From NCBI GenBank assembly GCA_036008685.1, contig DASYNF010000108.1, positions 77,661 through 141,660 on the forward strand: a stretch of 64,000 nucleotides of DNA, read 5' to 3'. This DNA comes from Actinomadura_C sp036008685 (GTDB lineage: Bacteria; Actinomycetota; Actinomycetes; Streptosporangiales; Streptosporangiaceae). The position numbers were made by a program, and so were the translations under genes. Below are positions 17,701-25,395 of the stretch, one piece after another (positions within the stretch are counted from its first letter, which is position 1; each line of letters starts with the position of its first letter). The notes under the pieces are model-generated. The model was not told the DNA's origin, did not search any database, and worked only from the letters and a program-made list of their open reading frames with translations.

Positions 17701-17871
17701 GTGATCGAGTCCGGCGCTGTTCAGGAGCTTGAGCTGGACGGCGGTGAGCCGGCCGGTGTAGACGTCCATCGGGCCGCGGGCCGGACCGGGGGGCTCCGGC
17801 ACGGCGTCGGCCGGAGCGGCTCCGAGCAGGAGCGCCGCCGTGGCGGCAACGCAAACCCATGCACGCTTCAT
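14710..17871 (-). CDS. Secreted M14 zinc carboxypeptidase, multidomain
   Basis: This is a 1053-residue secreted protein. The signal peptide is MKRAWVCVAATAALLLGAAP (cleavage near ADA-VPE). A propeptide-like region of about 90 residues precedes the M14 catalytic domain (about 115-430). The zinc ligands are visible in TQHAREWITPEM (His and Glu) and VNYHSAAELLLHG (His), and the substrate-binding PNRNFPYKWG and catalytic Glu in ALSVTPEMSTCE are present. The long C-terminal half (about 450-1053) has beta-rich segments such as SWYIAGGHEDGLYRRLSRTVDL and VEVSITYVSDPGSGGTGLFVDD, resembling the MAM-like parts of immune-inhibitor-A proteins. It probably degrades extracellular peptides. The start has GGAGG upstream; it is followed by a strong terminator. 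Confidence 0.9.
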   Translation of the reverse strand: MKRAWVCVAATAALLLGAAPADAVPEPPGPARGPMDVYTGRLTAVQLKLLNSAGLDHEDVVVGTTQGDRTQVEAVMSDVQVRDLARHGVRLGLKKIRGMSAAQGAAAVTPKVFRPYSGAGNIHDEIVKLAADHPSIAEAVDIGTTVKGKPITAVRVSEGVAHLRDRERPAVLYMATQHAREWITPEMVRRLLHHFVEGYGRDTRLTKIINTTDVWFLPVVNVDGYDLTFEDGFRLWRKNLRDNNGDGRITGQDGVDPNRNFPYKWGYDNEGSSPTFAGQTYRGPSPGSEPETKAQIALAERIRPRFVVNYHSAAELLLHGVGWQALTRSPDDVIHDAMLGDIDHPVVPGYIPELAAQLYTSNGDTDGHLDTLFGALSVTPEMSTCESASEADPDDAWRPEDCGSVFEFPDDEDLVQSEFAKNIAHAVATAQSAQRPDRPVSPVGRTVPDFEVDAFSTSYGPVQSAASVIRRSLGDKTLHYRINGGRTRTTSVREWRGGERFGQDGRTYFAEYRGTVTGQRPGDRVEAWFSGSRSHGDTGGQDDIAGQDNRVQSAHFTYTVRDQAGATVLVVADEDYKGVNPVYPAGTNAPGYARQYMDAIEANKIKSLVWDIDRDGAPHDLGVLKHFEGVVWYLGDNRLTQDPADDPVPTYAGPSQDSQVADRALRLVLNVRSYLNEGGKLLYTGETAGYYGPLHQTNGGGIYFGLKGHPERPCVISSDPRADCELLSDDFTQYYLGAYDRALVQNPSRFAGGGDPFEGVNADFGGAPANPLDEAGGLQATSTVLPVARFPQFKSWKAGDYAGTAGPYEPAEGSWYIAGGHEDGLYRRLSRTVDLSAVTAAQAPVLRAQLSYSTEAGYDHVILEAHTPGADDWTTLPDQNGHTLTTVPANCGQGYLLDQHPFLRHYLTAGRPCGGTGTSGRWNSFTGGSGGWVPAAFDLSAYAGKKVEVSITYVSDPGSGGTGLFVDDTKVTTTGGLLDAEGFESGSGPWSVQGAPAGSPGNAGEFIRSQALIDSVSAVATEDSLMLGFGLEQVKSPGDREVIMGRALKHLLG

Positions 17872-18060
17872 CGCGCCTCCAGGAGGGGTGATCTCGGTGG
17901 GGGCTGCGTCAGCGTTTCTCCGGAGCGGCCGGCTGTCAACGCGCCGCACAGGGGGTCTGCCACATCCGGTCGATCCGTGGCAGGGCGTAATCCACAAGCG
18001 GTGCGGATCTCGACAGGCCGGCCATTGACGGATGGATCGTCGATGTTCCGGCGGTCCGCC

Positions 18061-18624
18061 TCAGCCGAAGGTGGTCAAGCCTCTGGGGGACCGGTGGTCC
18101 GTAGCCGGGGGAAGGGAGAACAGCGCCCAGACCATCTTGCCGCCGGCGCACCTCACCCACCCCCACATGCTGCTGAAGGACTCCACCAGGTGCAGGCCGC
18201 GGCCGGTCTCGGCGATGAAATCCGGCTCCCGGCGTCTGGGCACCTCCGTGCCCGCGTCCTGGATGCCGCACAGGAGGTAGGGCGCCTGCCGGATGAGCCG
18301 CAGCCGGATGGGCCCCGAAGGCTCGGCCGGCCGGGGCGGCAGGCTGTGGCGCAACGCGTTCGTGACGAGTTCGGTGACGACCAGGCCCACATCGTCGGTC
18401 AGAGGGCGCAGGTCCCACCGCTCCAGGGCCGAGGCCGTGAAATGACGGGCGAAGGTCACCGATTCCGGTTCGGGGGCCACGGTGAACGAGATGGCGGGCC
18501 CATGGTCATGGGCCAAGGCCTGCAGCGCGTCGTACAGATCCGCCGGCGGATCCGCGTACTGCCGGCTGCCGGACGAGTCGGCACCGCAGTGCAGTGTCTC
18601 GTCGCGCGCGTGGCCTGATGTCAT
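18061..18624 (-). CDS. AbaA-like HATPase anti-sigma-factor-type regulator
   Basis: This 187-residue protein has a single HATPase_c domain of the RsbW/SpoIIAB type: N-box VGLVVTELVTNALRH (about 94-108), G1 box CGIQDAGTEVP, G2 box AETGRGLHLVES. Such kinases are common in actinomycetes and bind or phosphorylate partner regulators. It lies divergent to a WhiJ-like regulator plus a DUF397 gene, reproducing the three-part whiJ/abaA-type locus. The ATG at 18624 follows GGGGTGGG; a GTG two codons earlier is possible. Confidence 0.85.
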   Translation of the reverse strand: MTSGHARDETLHCGADSSGSRQYADPPADLYDALQALAHDHGPAISFTVAPEPESVTFARHFTASALERWDLRPLTDDVGLVVTELVTNALRHSLPPRPAEPSGPIRLRLIRQAPYLLCGIQDAGTEVPRRREPDFIAETGRGLHLVESFSSMWGWVRCAGGKMVWALFSLPPATDHRSPRGLTTFG

Positions 18625-18718
18625 GCCCACCCCGCAAAGTCCTTGTCGTCGTGTGGCCGTGTGTCGCAGAGTCCCGTGCGTTATCCTGCGCATCGTAGCG
18701 TGCGTATGCAAGGCCAAA

Positions 18719-18728
18719 TGCACGTGCA
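18719..18728. promoter_or_regulatory. Palindrome in the divergent whiJ/abaA-type promoter region
   Basis: The perfect 10-bp palindrome TGCACGTGCA lies in the 224-bp gap between the divergent HATPase and WhiJ-like genes. GTGCG-containing repeats occur just to its left (GTGCGTTAT, GCGTGCGTATGCA). It is a candidate operator for the WhiJ-like protein; palindromes of this size also occur by chance. Confidence 0.35.
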
Positions 18729-18848
18729 CTTGTTGGTGAATCTCGCTCCTGGTTGGGCGAGCTCGGTCGGCTCGAGGGGAGGTGCCGCGAAGACGACAGG
18801 GGGAGTGGCACACTTGTGCGGTCCGCCCATGACCTTTGGAGGTTGGAC

Positions 18849-19715
18849 GTGACTCCTACATCGCCGGGTGCCGGTTCGACCGTGCGTCGAATCCTGCTCG
18901 GGTCACAGCTGCGCAGGCTCCGGGAATCGCGTGGCGTGAGCCGGCAGGGGGCCGGATACGTCATCCGCGCGTCGGAGTCCAAGATCAGCCGATTGGAGCT
19001 CGGCCGGGTCAGCTTCAAGGAGCGGGACGTGGCAGACCTGCTCACCTTGTACGGCGTCACCGACCAGTCCGAGCGGGAGTCGCTGTTGCGGCTGGCCAGG
19101 GAGGCCAACGCGCCGGGATGGTGGCATCGCTACGGCGACGTGCTGCCGAACTGGTTCCAGACCTACGTGGGACTGGAAGAGTCGGCCTCGCTGATCCGGA
19201 CCTACGAACTGCAGTTCGTGCCCGGGCTCCTGCAGTCGGAGCACTATGCCCGTGAGGTCTTCAGGCTCGGCAACACGGACGCGCCGGGACAAGAGATCGA
19301 TCAGCGGGTCGAGCTCCGCATGCAGCGCCAGCAGCGGCTCGCCGCCCCGGACGCGCCCCGGCTGTGGGCGGTGATCGACGAAGCGGTCCTGCGGCGTCCC
19401 GTCGGCGGATCCGACGTGATGCGTGGTCAGATCGAGCATCTGATCAACGTCATGAAGATGCCCAACGTCACGGTTCAGGTCATGCCGTTCGCCTTCGGCG
19501 CCCACGCCGCCGAGGGAGGTGCCTTCTCCATCCTGCGGTTCCCCGAACCGGACCTGCCGGATGTGGTTTACGTCGAGACACTCACCGGTGCCCTCTATCT
19601 GGACAAGCGCGACGACGCCGACGTCTACATGCAGGCGATGGAACGCCTCGCCGTCGACAGCGTGACCCCGGACGGCACCGTCGAGCTGCTCGGCGAAATT
19701 CTCAGAGAGACTTAG
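18849..19715 (+). CDS. WhiJ-like XRE/DUF5753 transcriptional regulator
   Basis: This 288-residue protein has an N-terminal XRE helix-turn-helix (about 10-70: LGSQLRRLRESRGVSRQGAG, SKISRLELGRVSFKERDVAD) and a C-terminal DUF5753 ligand/partner domain (about 95-280: GLEESASLIRTYELQFVPGL, LLQSEHYAREVFRLG, VTVQVMPFAFGAHAAEGGAF). These regulators control development and antibiotic production in streptomycetes and act with the small DUF397 protein encoded next. The GTG start follows GGAGG by six bases. The stop codon abuts the ATG of the DUF397 gene, so the two are co-translated. Confidence 0.92.
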   Translation: MTPTSPGAGSTVRRILLGSQLRRLRESRGVSRQGAGYVIRASESKISRLELGRVSFKERDVADLLTLYGVTDQSERESLLRLAREANAPGWWHRYGDVLPNWFQTYVGLEESASLIRTYELQFVPGLLQSEHYAREVFRLGNTDAPGQEIDQRVELRMQRQQRLAAPDAPRLWAVIDEAVLRRPVGGSDVMRGQIEHLINVMKMPNVTVQVMPFAFGAHAAEGGAFSILRFPEPDLPDVVYVETLTGALYLDKRDDADVYMQAMERLAVDSVTPDGTVELLGEILRET

Positions 19716-19952
19716 ATGCACCAGAACTACAACGGAATGCCCGCCACCAAGCTCGCCGGGGCCAGGTGGCAGAAGGCGCGCCGCAGCAACTCTCAAGGGA
19801 ACTGTGTCGAGCTCGCCGAGCTCCCGGGCGAGTGGATCGCGGTCAGGAACTCGCGGCACCCCGAGGGACCCGCACTGATCTACACCCGGCCGGAGATCGA
19901 GGCGCTCATCCTGGGCGCCAAGGACGGAGACTTCGACAACCTGATCGCCTAG
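19716..19952 (+). CDS. DUF397 domain small partner protein
   Basis: This 78-residue protein has the DUF397 pattern GARWQKARRSNSQGNCVELAEL, then WIAVRNSRHPEGPALIYT and a helical end. Its ATG immediately follows the TAG of the WhiJ-like gene with no spacer. DUF397 proteins are always found with XRE/DUF5753 regulators and are thought to antagonise or tune them, sometimes described as toxin-antitoxin-like pairs. The length is typical. Confidence 0.92.
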   Translation: MHQNYNGMPATKLAGARWQKARRSNSQGNCVELAELPGEWIAVRNSRHPEGPALIYTRPEIEALILGAKDGDFDNLIA

Positions 19953-19968
19953 CCTCCGCGTCGACCCG

Positions 19969-20001
19969 TACGGCCGGACGCCGCCCGCGACCGGCCGTAC
20001 C
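19969..20001. terminator. Hairpin terminator after the DUF397 gene
   Basis: Perfect 10-bp arms GTACGGCCGG (19969-19978) and CCGGCCGTAC (19992-20001) with a 13-nt loop lie between the DUF397 stop and the convergent SapA-like frame. It probably terminates transcription from both sides. Confidence 0.6.
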
Positions 20002-20059
20002 TCTGTATCCACCTCTGTATCCGGAGTGCCGGCCCCGCCGTGGGGCCCTCCCCGGCCGG

Positions 20060-20494
20060 CTAGCCGCAGTCGCCCCATGGCCCGCCGGCACTGCCCTGGC
20101 CGGTGCCACCGGTATAGCGGACGCACTGGCCCTTGGCAGAGACGAAGACCGGACCGGCGTAGTAGGCATAAGCCCCCCGGTCGGCGGCCTTGGTGCCGTC
20201 CTTGCGCTCGATCTGTGCCCATACGCTGGTCTTCTTGCCCAGACCGGAGCTCTTCATGGTCACGACGCAGTTGTAGCCCGAGCTGTTGTAGACCCGGCCG
20301 CCGCTGAACGCCGAGGAGCGCTGCACGTAGTAACCCCCGCCGTGACCGCCCGAGTCGCACACCTGCTGCGGCTGGTAGGGATTGGTCGCGCTCCCCGGGG
20401 CGCCGGGCCGGGACGTCGGCTGTCCCGGTGTACGGGGCCGGGCCGGCCGTGAGCCGTCACGGCCCGCCGCTCGCGGCGTGGTGGCGCGGCCCAT
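20060..20494 (-). pseudogene. SapA-like secreted-domain protein lacking its N-terminus
   Basis: The last about 105 residues (NPYQPQQVCDSGGHGGGYYV through CVRYTGGTGQGSAGGPWGDC) match the spore-associated-protein-A-like domain with conserved Cys residues (VCDSG, YNCVVT, GQCVRY, GDC). This is an extracytoplasmic domain that normally follows a signal peptide or forms the outer part of a kinase or lipoprotein. Here a Pro/Ala/Arg-rich linker precedes it, the first in-frame start is the ATG at 20494, and no signal peptide or membrane segment is found. The frame stays open with GC-biased codons up to about 20700 but without any start codon. I infer loss of the 5' end or a frameshift. Confidence 0.5.
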
Positions 20495-20730
20495 CGGGCT
20501 GTCCCGGGTCGCGCCGGGGGCCGGGGCCGCGGCGTCGCCGGCGGAGCCCGCCGCGGAGGACGGGGAGAGCCCCGTCCGCGCCGGCGGGCCGCCCTCCGCC
20601 GGTCCTGTGCCCTCCGGCCGGACGCGGAGAGCCGTACGAACCTCCCGCTCAGCCGGCGGCGCCGTACCCGCGTCAGCGACGTCGATGAGGCGACACTCAC
20701 GCGGTGACCGCGCCGGGCCGGCCGGACGGG

Positions 20731-21432
20731 TCAGGCTCGCCCCATCGCATGCGGCGCCCGCGCGGGTATGGCCGGCAGGTGCTCGCGGATGAGCAGAGCG
20801 CTGGCGGCGAGCACCCACACTGCCGTCACGACCCACGGGAGGTACATCAGCGCGCTGCCGGGCCTGAACGCGCCCCTGGTGCTGGCGATCCCGATGGCCG
20901 CCAGGACGCTGAGCGCGGCGGCCAGGGCGGCGAGCCCGGCCACCCACGCCGGGAACACTCCCGTGTGCATGATGGCGATGGCGCTGGCGATCAGCGGCAC
21001 CGCGAGCGCGAGCCCGGCCAGGGTCGTCAGGACGGTTATCGCGGTGTACGGGCCGGACGCGCCCGCGAGCATGCCCGGGTGGAAGGTCATGGCGTAGGTC
21101 ATCCCGGCGAACAGGCCCACGGACACGAAGGCGATCGCAGCGGTGAAGGCCGTGCCCGCGAGGAGCACCGCGGGCGCGTCGCTCGTCTCCTCCGCCCGCC
21201 TGAAGGCGGTGGCCAGGGCGGCGCCGAACCACACGAACATCGCGATCGCGATGCCGAAGAGCACCATCGCGGTAATGATCTGTCCTCGGTGACCGGAGAT
21301 GTACGACGCGATGGTGCCCGTCGAGTCCGTGATCGCTGGTGGGTTGCCCATCACCAGGCGGCCGAGGAGCGCGAACACCACGGCTCCCACTCCCGCGGCC
21401 CCTCCCCACCGCAGCTCATGGCCTTCTGTCAT
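20731..21432 (-). CDS. Polytopic membrane protein of unknown function
   Basis: This 233-residue protein has about six hydrophobic segments (for example GAAGVGAVVFALLGRLVMG near 10-28, ITAMVLFGIAIAMFVWFGAA near 52, AVLLAGTAFTAAIAFVSVG, LALAVPLIASAIAIM, WVAGLAALAAALSVLAAIG, YLPWVVTAVWVLAASALLI). The layout resembles short actinobacterial proteins that begin with a charged stretch and RWGG, and it distantly recalls DUF4386-type proteins. I use the ATG at 21432; ATG 21456 and GTG 21465 are alternatives. No partner gene suggests a role. Confidence 0.7.
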   Translation of the reverse strand: MTEGHELRWGGAAGVGAVVFALLGRLVMGNPPAITDSTGTIASYISGHRGQIITAMVLFGIAIAMFVWFGAALATAFRRAEETSDAPAVLLAGTAFTAAIAFVSVGLFAGMTYAMTFHPGMLAGASGPYTAITVLTTLAGLALAVPLIASAIAIMHTGVFPAWVAGLAALAAALSVLAAIGIASTRGAFRPGSALMYLPWVVTAVWVLAASALLIREHLPAIPARAPHAMGRA

Positions 21433-21720
21433 TGGCCTATCGCGCGCTTCTCTCATGAGGAACACCCCCGTGAAGAAAGATTGGTCTCATTCCACGTTTT
21501 TCCAGTGGCAAGGCCATCTCCAGGGTCGAAGGTCCCGACTTGGGGGAGTGCGCGTGATCGTGGAGGCGGGGCGGCACGCCATAGTCATCGTCGTCGTTGT
21601 GGCTCAGGATGGGGGAGGCCATGGAAGTGGCCGGTCGTGCGCACCGCCGGCTACGGCGACCACCGGGCGGCGGACGCACCCACTGCCCGCTGAACCCCCG
21701 CACCACCGAAGGGAAGACTT

Positions 21721-22938
21721 TTGACGACCTGGCCACCGCTGCCCGACGACAGTCCGTTTCCCGTACAGAACCTCCCGTACGGCGTCTTCTCCACCGGAGG
21801 CGGTGACCGCCGGATCGGCGTCGCCATCGGCGAACACGTGCTCGACGTGGCTCCGGTGGCCAGAGCCCTCGCGCCGGCGTTCGGCCACCTCCTCGACCGG
21901 CCGGTGCTCAATCCGTTCATGGCGGCGGGACCGGAGACCTGGGGCGCCGTACGGGCGGAGATCACCTCGTGGCTCACGGACGTGTCGAACCGGGCCGCGG
22001 TGGAACCGCACCTGGTGCCGCGCGGCGAAGCGGATCTGCACCTGCCGTTCGACGTCGCCGACTACGTCGACTTCTACTCCTCCGAGCACCACGCGTCCAA
22101 CGTCGGCCGGATGTTCCGCCCGGATCAGGAGCCGCTGACCCCGAACTGGCGGCACCTGCCGATCGGCTACCACGGACGCTCCGGCACCGTCGTGGTCTCC
22201 GGATCGCCGGTCGTACGGCCGTCCGGCCAGCGAAAGGAGCGGTCGGACCCGGCCCCCACGTTCGGCCCGTCCCGGCGCCTCGACATCGAGGCCGAGGTCG
22301 GGTTCGTGGTCGGCGTCCCCTCGCGACCGGGGCGGCCCATCCCCGTGCGGGCGTTCCGTGACCACGTCTTCGGCGTCTGCCTGGTGAACGACTGGTCCGC
22401 GCGGGACATCCAGTCGTGGGAGTACGTCCCCCTGGGACCGTTCCTCGGCAAGTCCTTCGCCACCTCGATCTCCCCGTGGGTGGTGCCGTTGGCGGCGCTC
22501 GAGTCCGCGCGGGTCGCGCCGCCGCACCGCCATCCCCCGGTGCTGCCGTACCTGGACGACACGGAGGAACCGTGGGGCCTCGATCTCACCCTGGAGATCC
22601 GGCTGAACGGCCATCTGGTCTCCCGGCCGCCGTTCGCGTCGATGTACTGGACGGCGTCCCAGCAACTCGCCCACATGACCGTCAACGGCGCCGGCGCCCG
22701 TACCGGCGATCTGTTCGCCTCGGGTACGGTCAGCGGCCCGGAAGCGGGACAACGCGGCTCACTGCTGGAGCTCAGCTGGGCGGGACGCACACCGTTGGAG
22801 CTCCCGGACGGGACGCGACGCAGCTTCCTGGAGGACGGAGACGAGGTCGTCATCACCGCCACCGCGCCCGGAGCGGACGGGACGCGCCTCGGCTTCGGAG
22901 AGGTCACCGGCCGGGTCCTGCCATCCCCGGCCGGCTGA
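21721..22938 (+). CDS. fahA: Fumarylacetoacetase
   Basis: This 405-residue enzyme hydrolyses fumarylacetoacetate to fumarate and acetoacetate, the last step of tyrosine/homogentisate breakdown. The family pattern is complete: LPYGVFSTGGGDRRIGVAIG, DYVDFYSSEHHASNVGRMFR (metal-ligand Asp and catalytic His), HLPIGYHGRSGTVVVSG, RRLDIEAEVGFVVG, CLVNDWSARDIQSWEYVPLG, LGKSFATSISPWVVPL, and FASMYWTASQQLAHMTVNG. The TTG start is backed by GAAGGGA seven bases upstream, with no better start nearby. No homogentisate dioxygenase or HPPD gene is adjacent, so the pathway genes are dispersed. Confidence 0.95.
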   Translation: MTTWPPLPDDSPFPVQNLPYGVFSTGGGDRRIGVAIGEHVLDVAPVARALAPAFGHLLDRPVLNPFMAAGPETWGAVRAEITSWLTDVSNRAAVEPHLVPRGEADLHLPFDVADYVDFYSSEHHASNVGRMFRPDQEPLTPNWRHLPIGYHGRSGTVVVSGSPVVRPSGQRKERSDPAPTFGPSRRLDIEAEVGFVVGVPSRPGRPIPVRAFRDHVFGVCLVNDWSARDIQSWEYVPLGPFLGKSFATSISPWVVPLAALESARVAPPHRHPPVLPYLDDTEEPWGLDLTLEIRLNGHLVSRPPFASMYWTASQQLAHMTVNGAGARTGDLFASGTVSGPEAGQRGSLLELSWAGRTPLELPDGTRRSFLEDGDEVVITATAPGADGTRLGFGEVTGRVLPSPAG

Positions 22939-23040
22939 GGCGCCGGCCCGGGCCGGTCCCAAGGTCCACGGCCGATCGGATGGAGCGACCGGGGCGCCGT
23001 GGCAGTGTCCCTGTCCCTCCGGAGCGAAGGGGGATCCGCG

Positions 23041-23853
23041 TCAGGTCAGGGTCGTCGGCGGGAGCGTGGCGAGCAATGACTCGACGGCGGCGTTGAACTC
23101 CGTCGGCCGCTCGAGATTGGGCATGTGCGCGGCGCCGTCGACGACGACCAGGGTGGAGTCCGGGATGCGGTCGTGCAGGAGCCGCGCGTCGCCGAGAGGC
23201 GTGAACCGGTCTTCGCCGCCCACCACGACGAGTGCCGGGACCGCGACGCGCGTCAGCGTCTCGACGTAGTCGGGACGCTCGGCGCGGCCCCGCAGTGCCG
23301 CCGCGGCACCCTCGGCAGGCGTGCCGGTCATCATGCCGAGCACGTGGCGCGCCACCGCGGGAAGCGCCTGGATGTTGGCGGGAGCGACCATTGAAGGGAG
23401 CACCTCGCCGGCATGGCCCGCCATACCCTCGCGGAGCAATCGATCGGCCATATCGGTGCGCATGACCCGGCCCTCCGGAGTCTCGGCCGGCGCGGAGGTG
23501 TCGGCGAGGACCAGGGCGCGGATCCGGTCGGGGAAGAGGCGATGGAACTCCATGACGATCTGCCCGCCCATGGAGAGCCCGCCGAGGACCACGCGGCCGA
23601 GCTCCAGATGGTCCAGCAGGCCGGCGATGTCCCGGGCGAACGTCTCCAGCGGCGTGATCCCGGGCACGACGGTGCTCTCGCCATAGCCGCGCAGGTCAGG
23701 GGCGATGACCCGGTAGCCGGAACGGCTGAAGTGGTCGGCCTGCGGTCCCCACATCGACCGGTCGAACGGGTGCCCGTGAACGAGCACGATCGCCTCGCCG
23801 TCCCCCTTGTCGTCGTATGCGTGGGTGATCCCGTCGATCGTCACCATGGTCAT
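23041..23853 (-). CDS. Alpha/beta hydrolase
   Basis: This 270-residue serine hydrolase has the oxyanion-hole motif VLVHGHPFDRSMW (about 24-36), nucleophile elbow GGLSMGGQ (Ser about 94), an acid in VVGGEDRFTP and the catalytic His in DGAAHMPNLERP. It resembles 3-oxoadipate enol-lactonase/haloperoxidase-like members, but the substrate is unknown. It is divergent from a MocR-type regulator whose promoter region carries three phased repeats, so it is probably that regulator's target. GGGGAG precedes the ATG. Confidence 0.9.
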   Translation of the reverse strand: MTMVTIDGITHAYDDKGDGEAIVLVHGHPFDRSMWGPQADHFSRSGYRVIAPDLRGYGESTVVPGITPLETFARDIAGLLDHLELGRVVLGGLSMGGQIVMEFHRLFPDRIRALVLADTSAPAETPEGRVMRTDMADRLLREGMAGHAGEVLPSMVAPANIQALPAVARHVLGMMTGTPAEGAAAALRGRAERPDYVETLTRVAVPALVVVGGEDRFTPLGDARLLHDRIPDSTLVVVDGAAHMPNLERPTEFNAAVESLLATLPPTTLT

Positions 23854-23911
23854 CTGTGCTCCCCGGGTGTGGCGGTCCGGTGTGTCCTACCGGTTCGCTG
23901 CGATTTGACGG

Positions 23912-23968
23912 CTCGATGCTATGAGGGTCAAGATCTCGGTGCAATAAGAAAAACGCCCTCGGTGCAAT
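23912..23968. promoter_or_regulatory. Three direct repeats phased at 23 bp (MocR operator) with hydrolase promoter
   Basis: CTCGATGCTAT (23912-23922), CTCGGTGCAAT (23935-23945) and CTCGGTGCAAT (23958-23968) lie in the same orientation with exactly 23 bp between starts. The last two are identical and the first differs at two positions. On the minus strand a promoter TTGCAC (23939-23944) - 17 bp - TAGCAT (23916-23921) reads toward the hydrolase, with its -35 inside repeat 2 and its -10 inside repeat 1. Repeat 3 ends nine bases before the regulator's ATG. MocR/PdxR-type regulators are known to bind direct repeats. Confidence 0.75.
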
Positions 23969-23977
23969 TGGGGTCCG

Positions 23978-25315
23978 ATGGAGGATTACCGGCTCATCGC
24001 CGACACGATCGAGGCCGATATCGCGGCCGGCCGTCTCCGGCCGGGCGATCGGCTCCCGGCGCAGCGCCAGTTCGCCCGCCGGCGCGGCATCGCCAGTTCC
24101 ACCGCGGCACGTGTCTACGGCGAACTCGTCCGGCGAGGGCTGGCGGTGGGGGAGGTGGGCCGTGGCACGTTCGTGCGCGCGGCCAAGCCGGCGCTGGAGC
24201 CGGCGCTCACCGAGCCCAGCGGGGCCCGGGTGGACCTGGAGCTCAACTTCTCGGTGCTCCCCGAACAGCCGGCCCTCCTCGCCCGGAGCCTCGAGCGAAT
24301 GGCCCGGCCGGCCGTCCTCGCGGAGGCGCTGCTGCCGGTGGGCGTCTCGGGCACGCCGGCGGCCCGTGAGGCCGCCGCCGGCCTGCTCTCCCGGGCCGGC
24401 TGGACGCCCGAGCCGGGACGCGTGCTGTTCGCCGGCAACGGCAGGCAGGCGCTCGCCGCCGCCATCGCCGCGCTGGTCCCGCCCGGCCAGCGGCTGGGCG
24501 TCGAGGCGCTGACCTACCCCGTCGTGAAGGCCATCGCGGCGCGCCTCGGGGTCACGCTCGTACCGCTCCCCATGGACGGGGCGGGCCTGATTCCCGACGC
24601 GGTGCGGTCCGCGCACCGGGCCGCGCCGTTGCGGGCCGTCTATCTCCAGCCGACCCTGCACAATCCCATGGGCGTGACCATGCACGAACAACGGCGGGCC
24701 GAGTTCGCCGACGTGCTCCGGGAGTCGGGCCTTTACGCGATCGAGGATGCGATCTATTCGTTCCTGCGGCACCGGGTCCGGCCGCTCGCCGCGCTGGCGC
24801 CCGGCCACACCATCCTCCTGGACGGTCTGTCCAAACGGATCGCGCCCGGTCTCACGGTCGGGTTCGCGGTGCCACCGGTGGGGCTCGTGGCAGGGGTCGC
24901 CGCGGCTCTCAGGTCGGGCGGCTGGACGGCCTCCCGCTTCGCGTTGGAGGCGGCCACGTCCTGGCTCACCGACGGCACGGCCACCGCGGTGCAGGAGGCC
25001 AAACGCCGTGATGCCGAGGCGAGACAGCGGGTCGTCCGGGAGCGCCTCGCCCGGTTCGCCGTCCGCTCGGATCCGTGTGCCTACCACTGCTGGTGGGAGC
25101 TCCCGGAGCCATGGAGAGCCGACACGTTCGTCGCCGCCGCCGCCCGCCGGGGCATCGCGGTGACGCCCGGGGCCGCGTTCGCCGTGGGGCCGGGGCAGGC
25201 TCCGAACGCCGTACGGCTGGCCCTGGCCGCGCCGGCGATGGAGGACCTGGCCGCGGCGCTCGACGTCCTCGCCGCCCTCGCCCGGGGGACGCCCGAGGAC
25301 GCCGGGCTCGAGTGA
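23978..25315 (+). CDS. MocR-type GntR/aminotransferase-like regulator
   Basis: This 445-residue regulator fuses an N-terminal GntR winged helix (about 1-70: DYRLIADTIEADIAAGRLRPGDRLPAQRQFARRRGIASSTAARVY) to a fold-type I aminotransferase domain (about 85-440). The aminotransferase part keeps LFAGNGRQALAAAI, YLQPTLHNPMG, a YAIEDAIYSFL strand and the PLP-lysine segment LLDGLSKRIAPG (Lys about 287). These proteins sense PLP with an amino compound rather than catalysing transamination. It is divergent from an alpha/beta hydrolase across 124 bp of repeats. The ATG at 23978 has a weak GGGG ribosome site. Confidence 0.9.
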   Translation: MEDYRLIADTIEADIAAGRLRPGDRLPAQRQFARRRGIASSTAARVYGELVRRGLAVGEVGRGTFVRAAKPALEPALTEPSGARVDLELNFSVLPEQPALLARSLERMARPAVLAEALLPVGVSGTPAAREAAAGLLSRAGWTPEPGRVLFAGNGRQALAAAIAALVPPGQRLGVEALTYPVVKAIAARLGVTLVPLPMDGAGLIPDAVRSAHRAAPLRAVYLQPTLHNPMGVTMHEQRRAEFADVLRESGLYAIEDAIYSFLRHRVRPLAALAPGHTILLDGLSKRIAPGLTVGFAVPPVGLVAGVAAALRSGGWTASRFALEAATSWLTDGTATAVQEAKRRDAEARQRVVRERLARFAVRSDPCAYHCWWELPEPWRADTFVAAAARRGIAVTPGAAFAVGPGQAPNAVRLALAAPAMEDLAAALDVLAALARGTPEDAGLE

Positions 25316-25395
25316 GCGCGGGACGGGGATCTCTCAGAGTTCTGCCAAGATCCCCGGCTATGGTCCGCGGCATATCGATCAACGGGAGGCTGATC

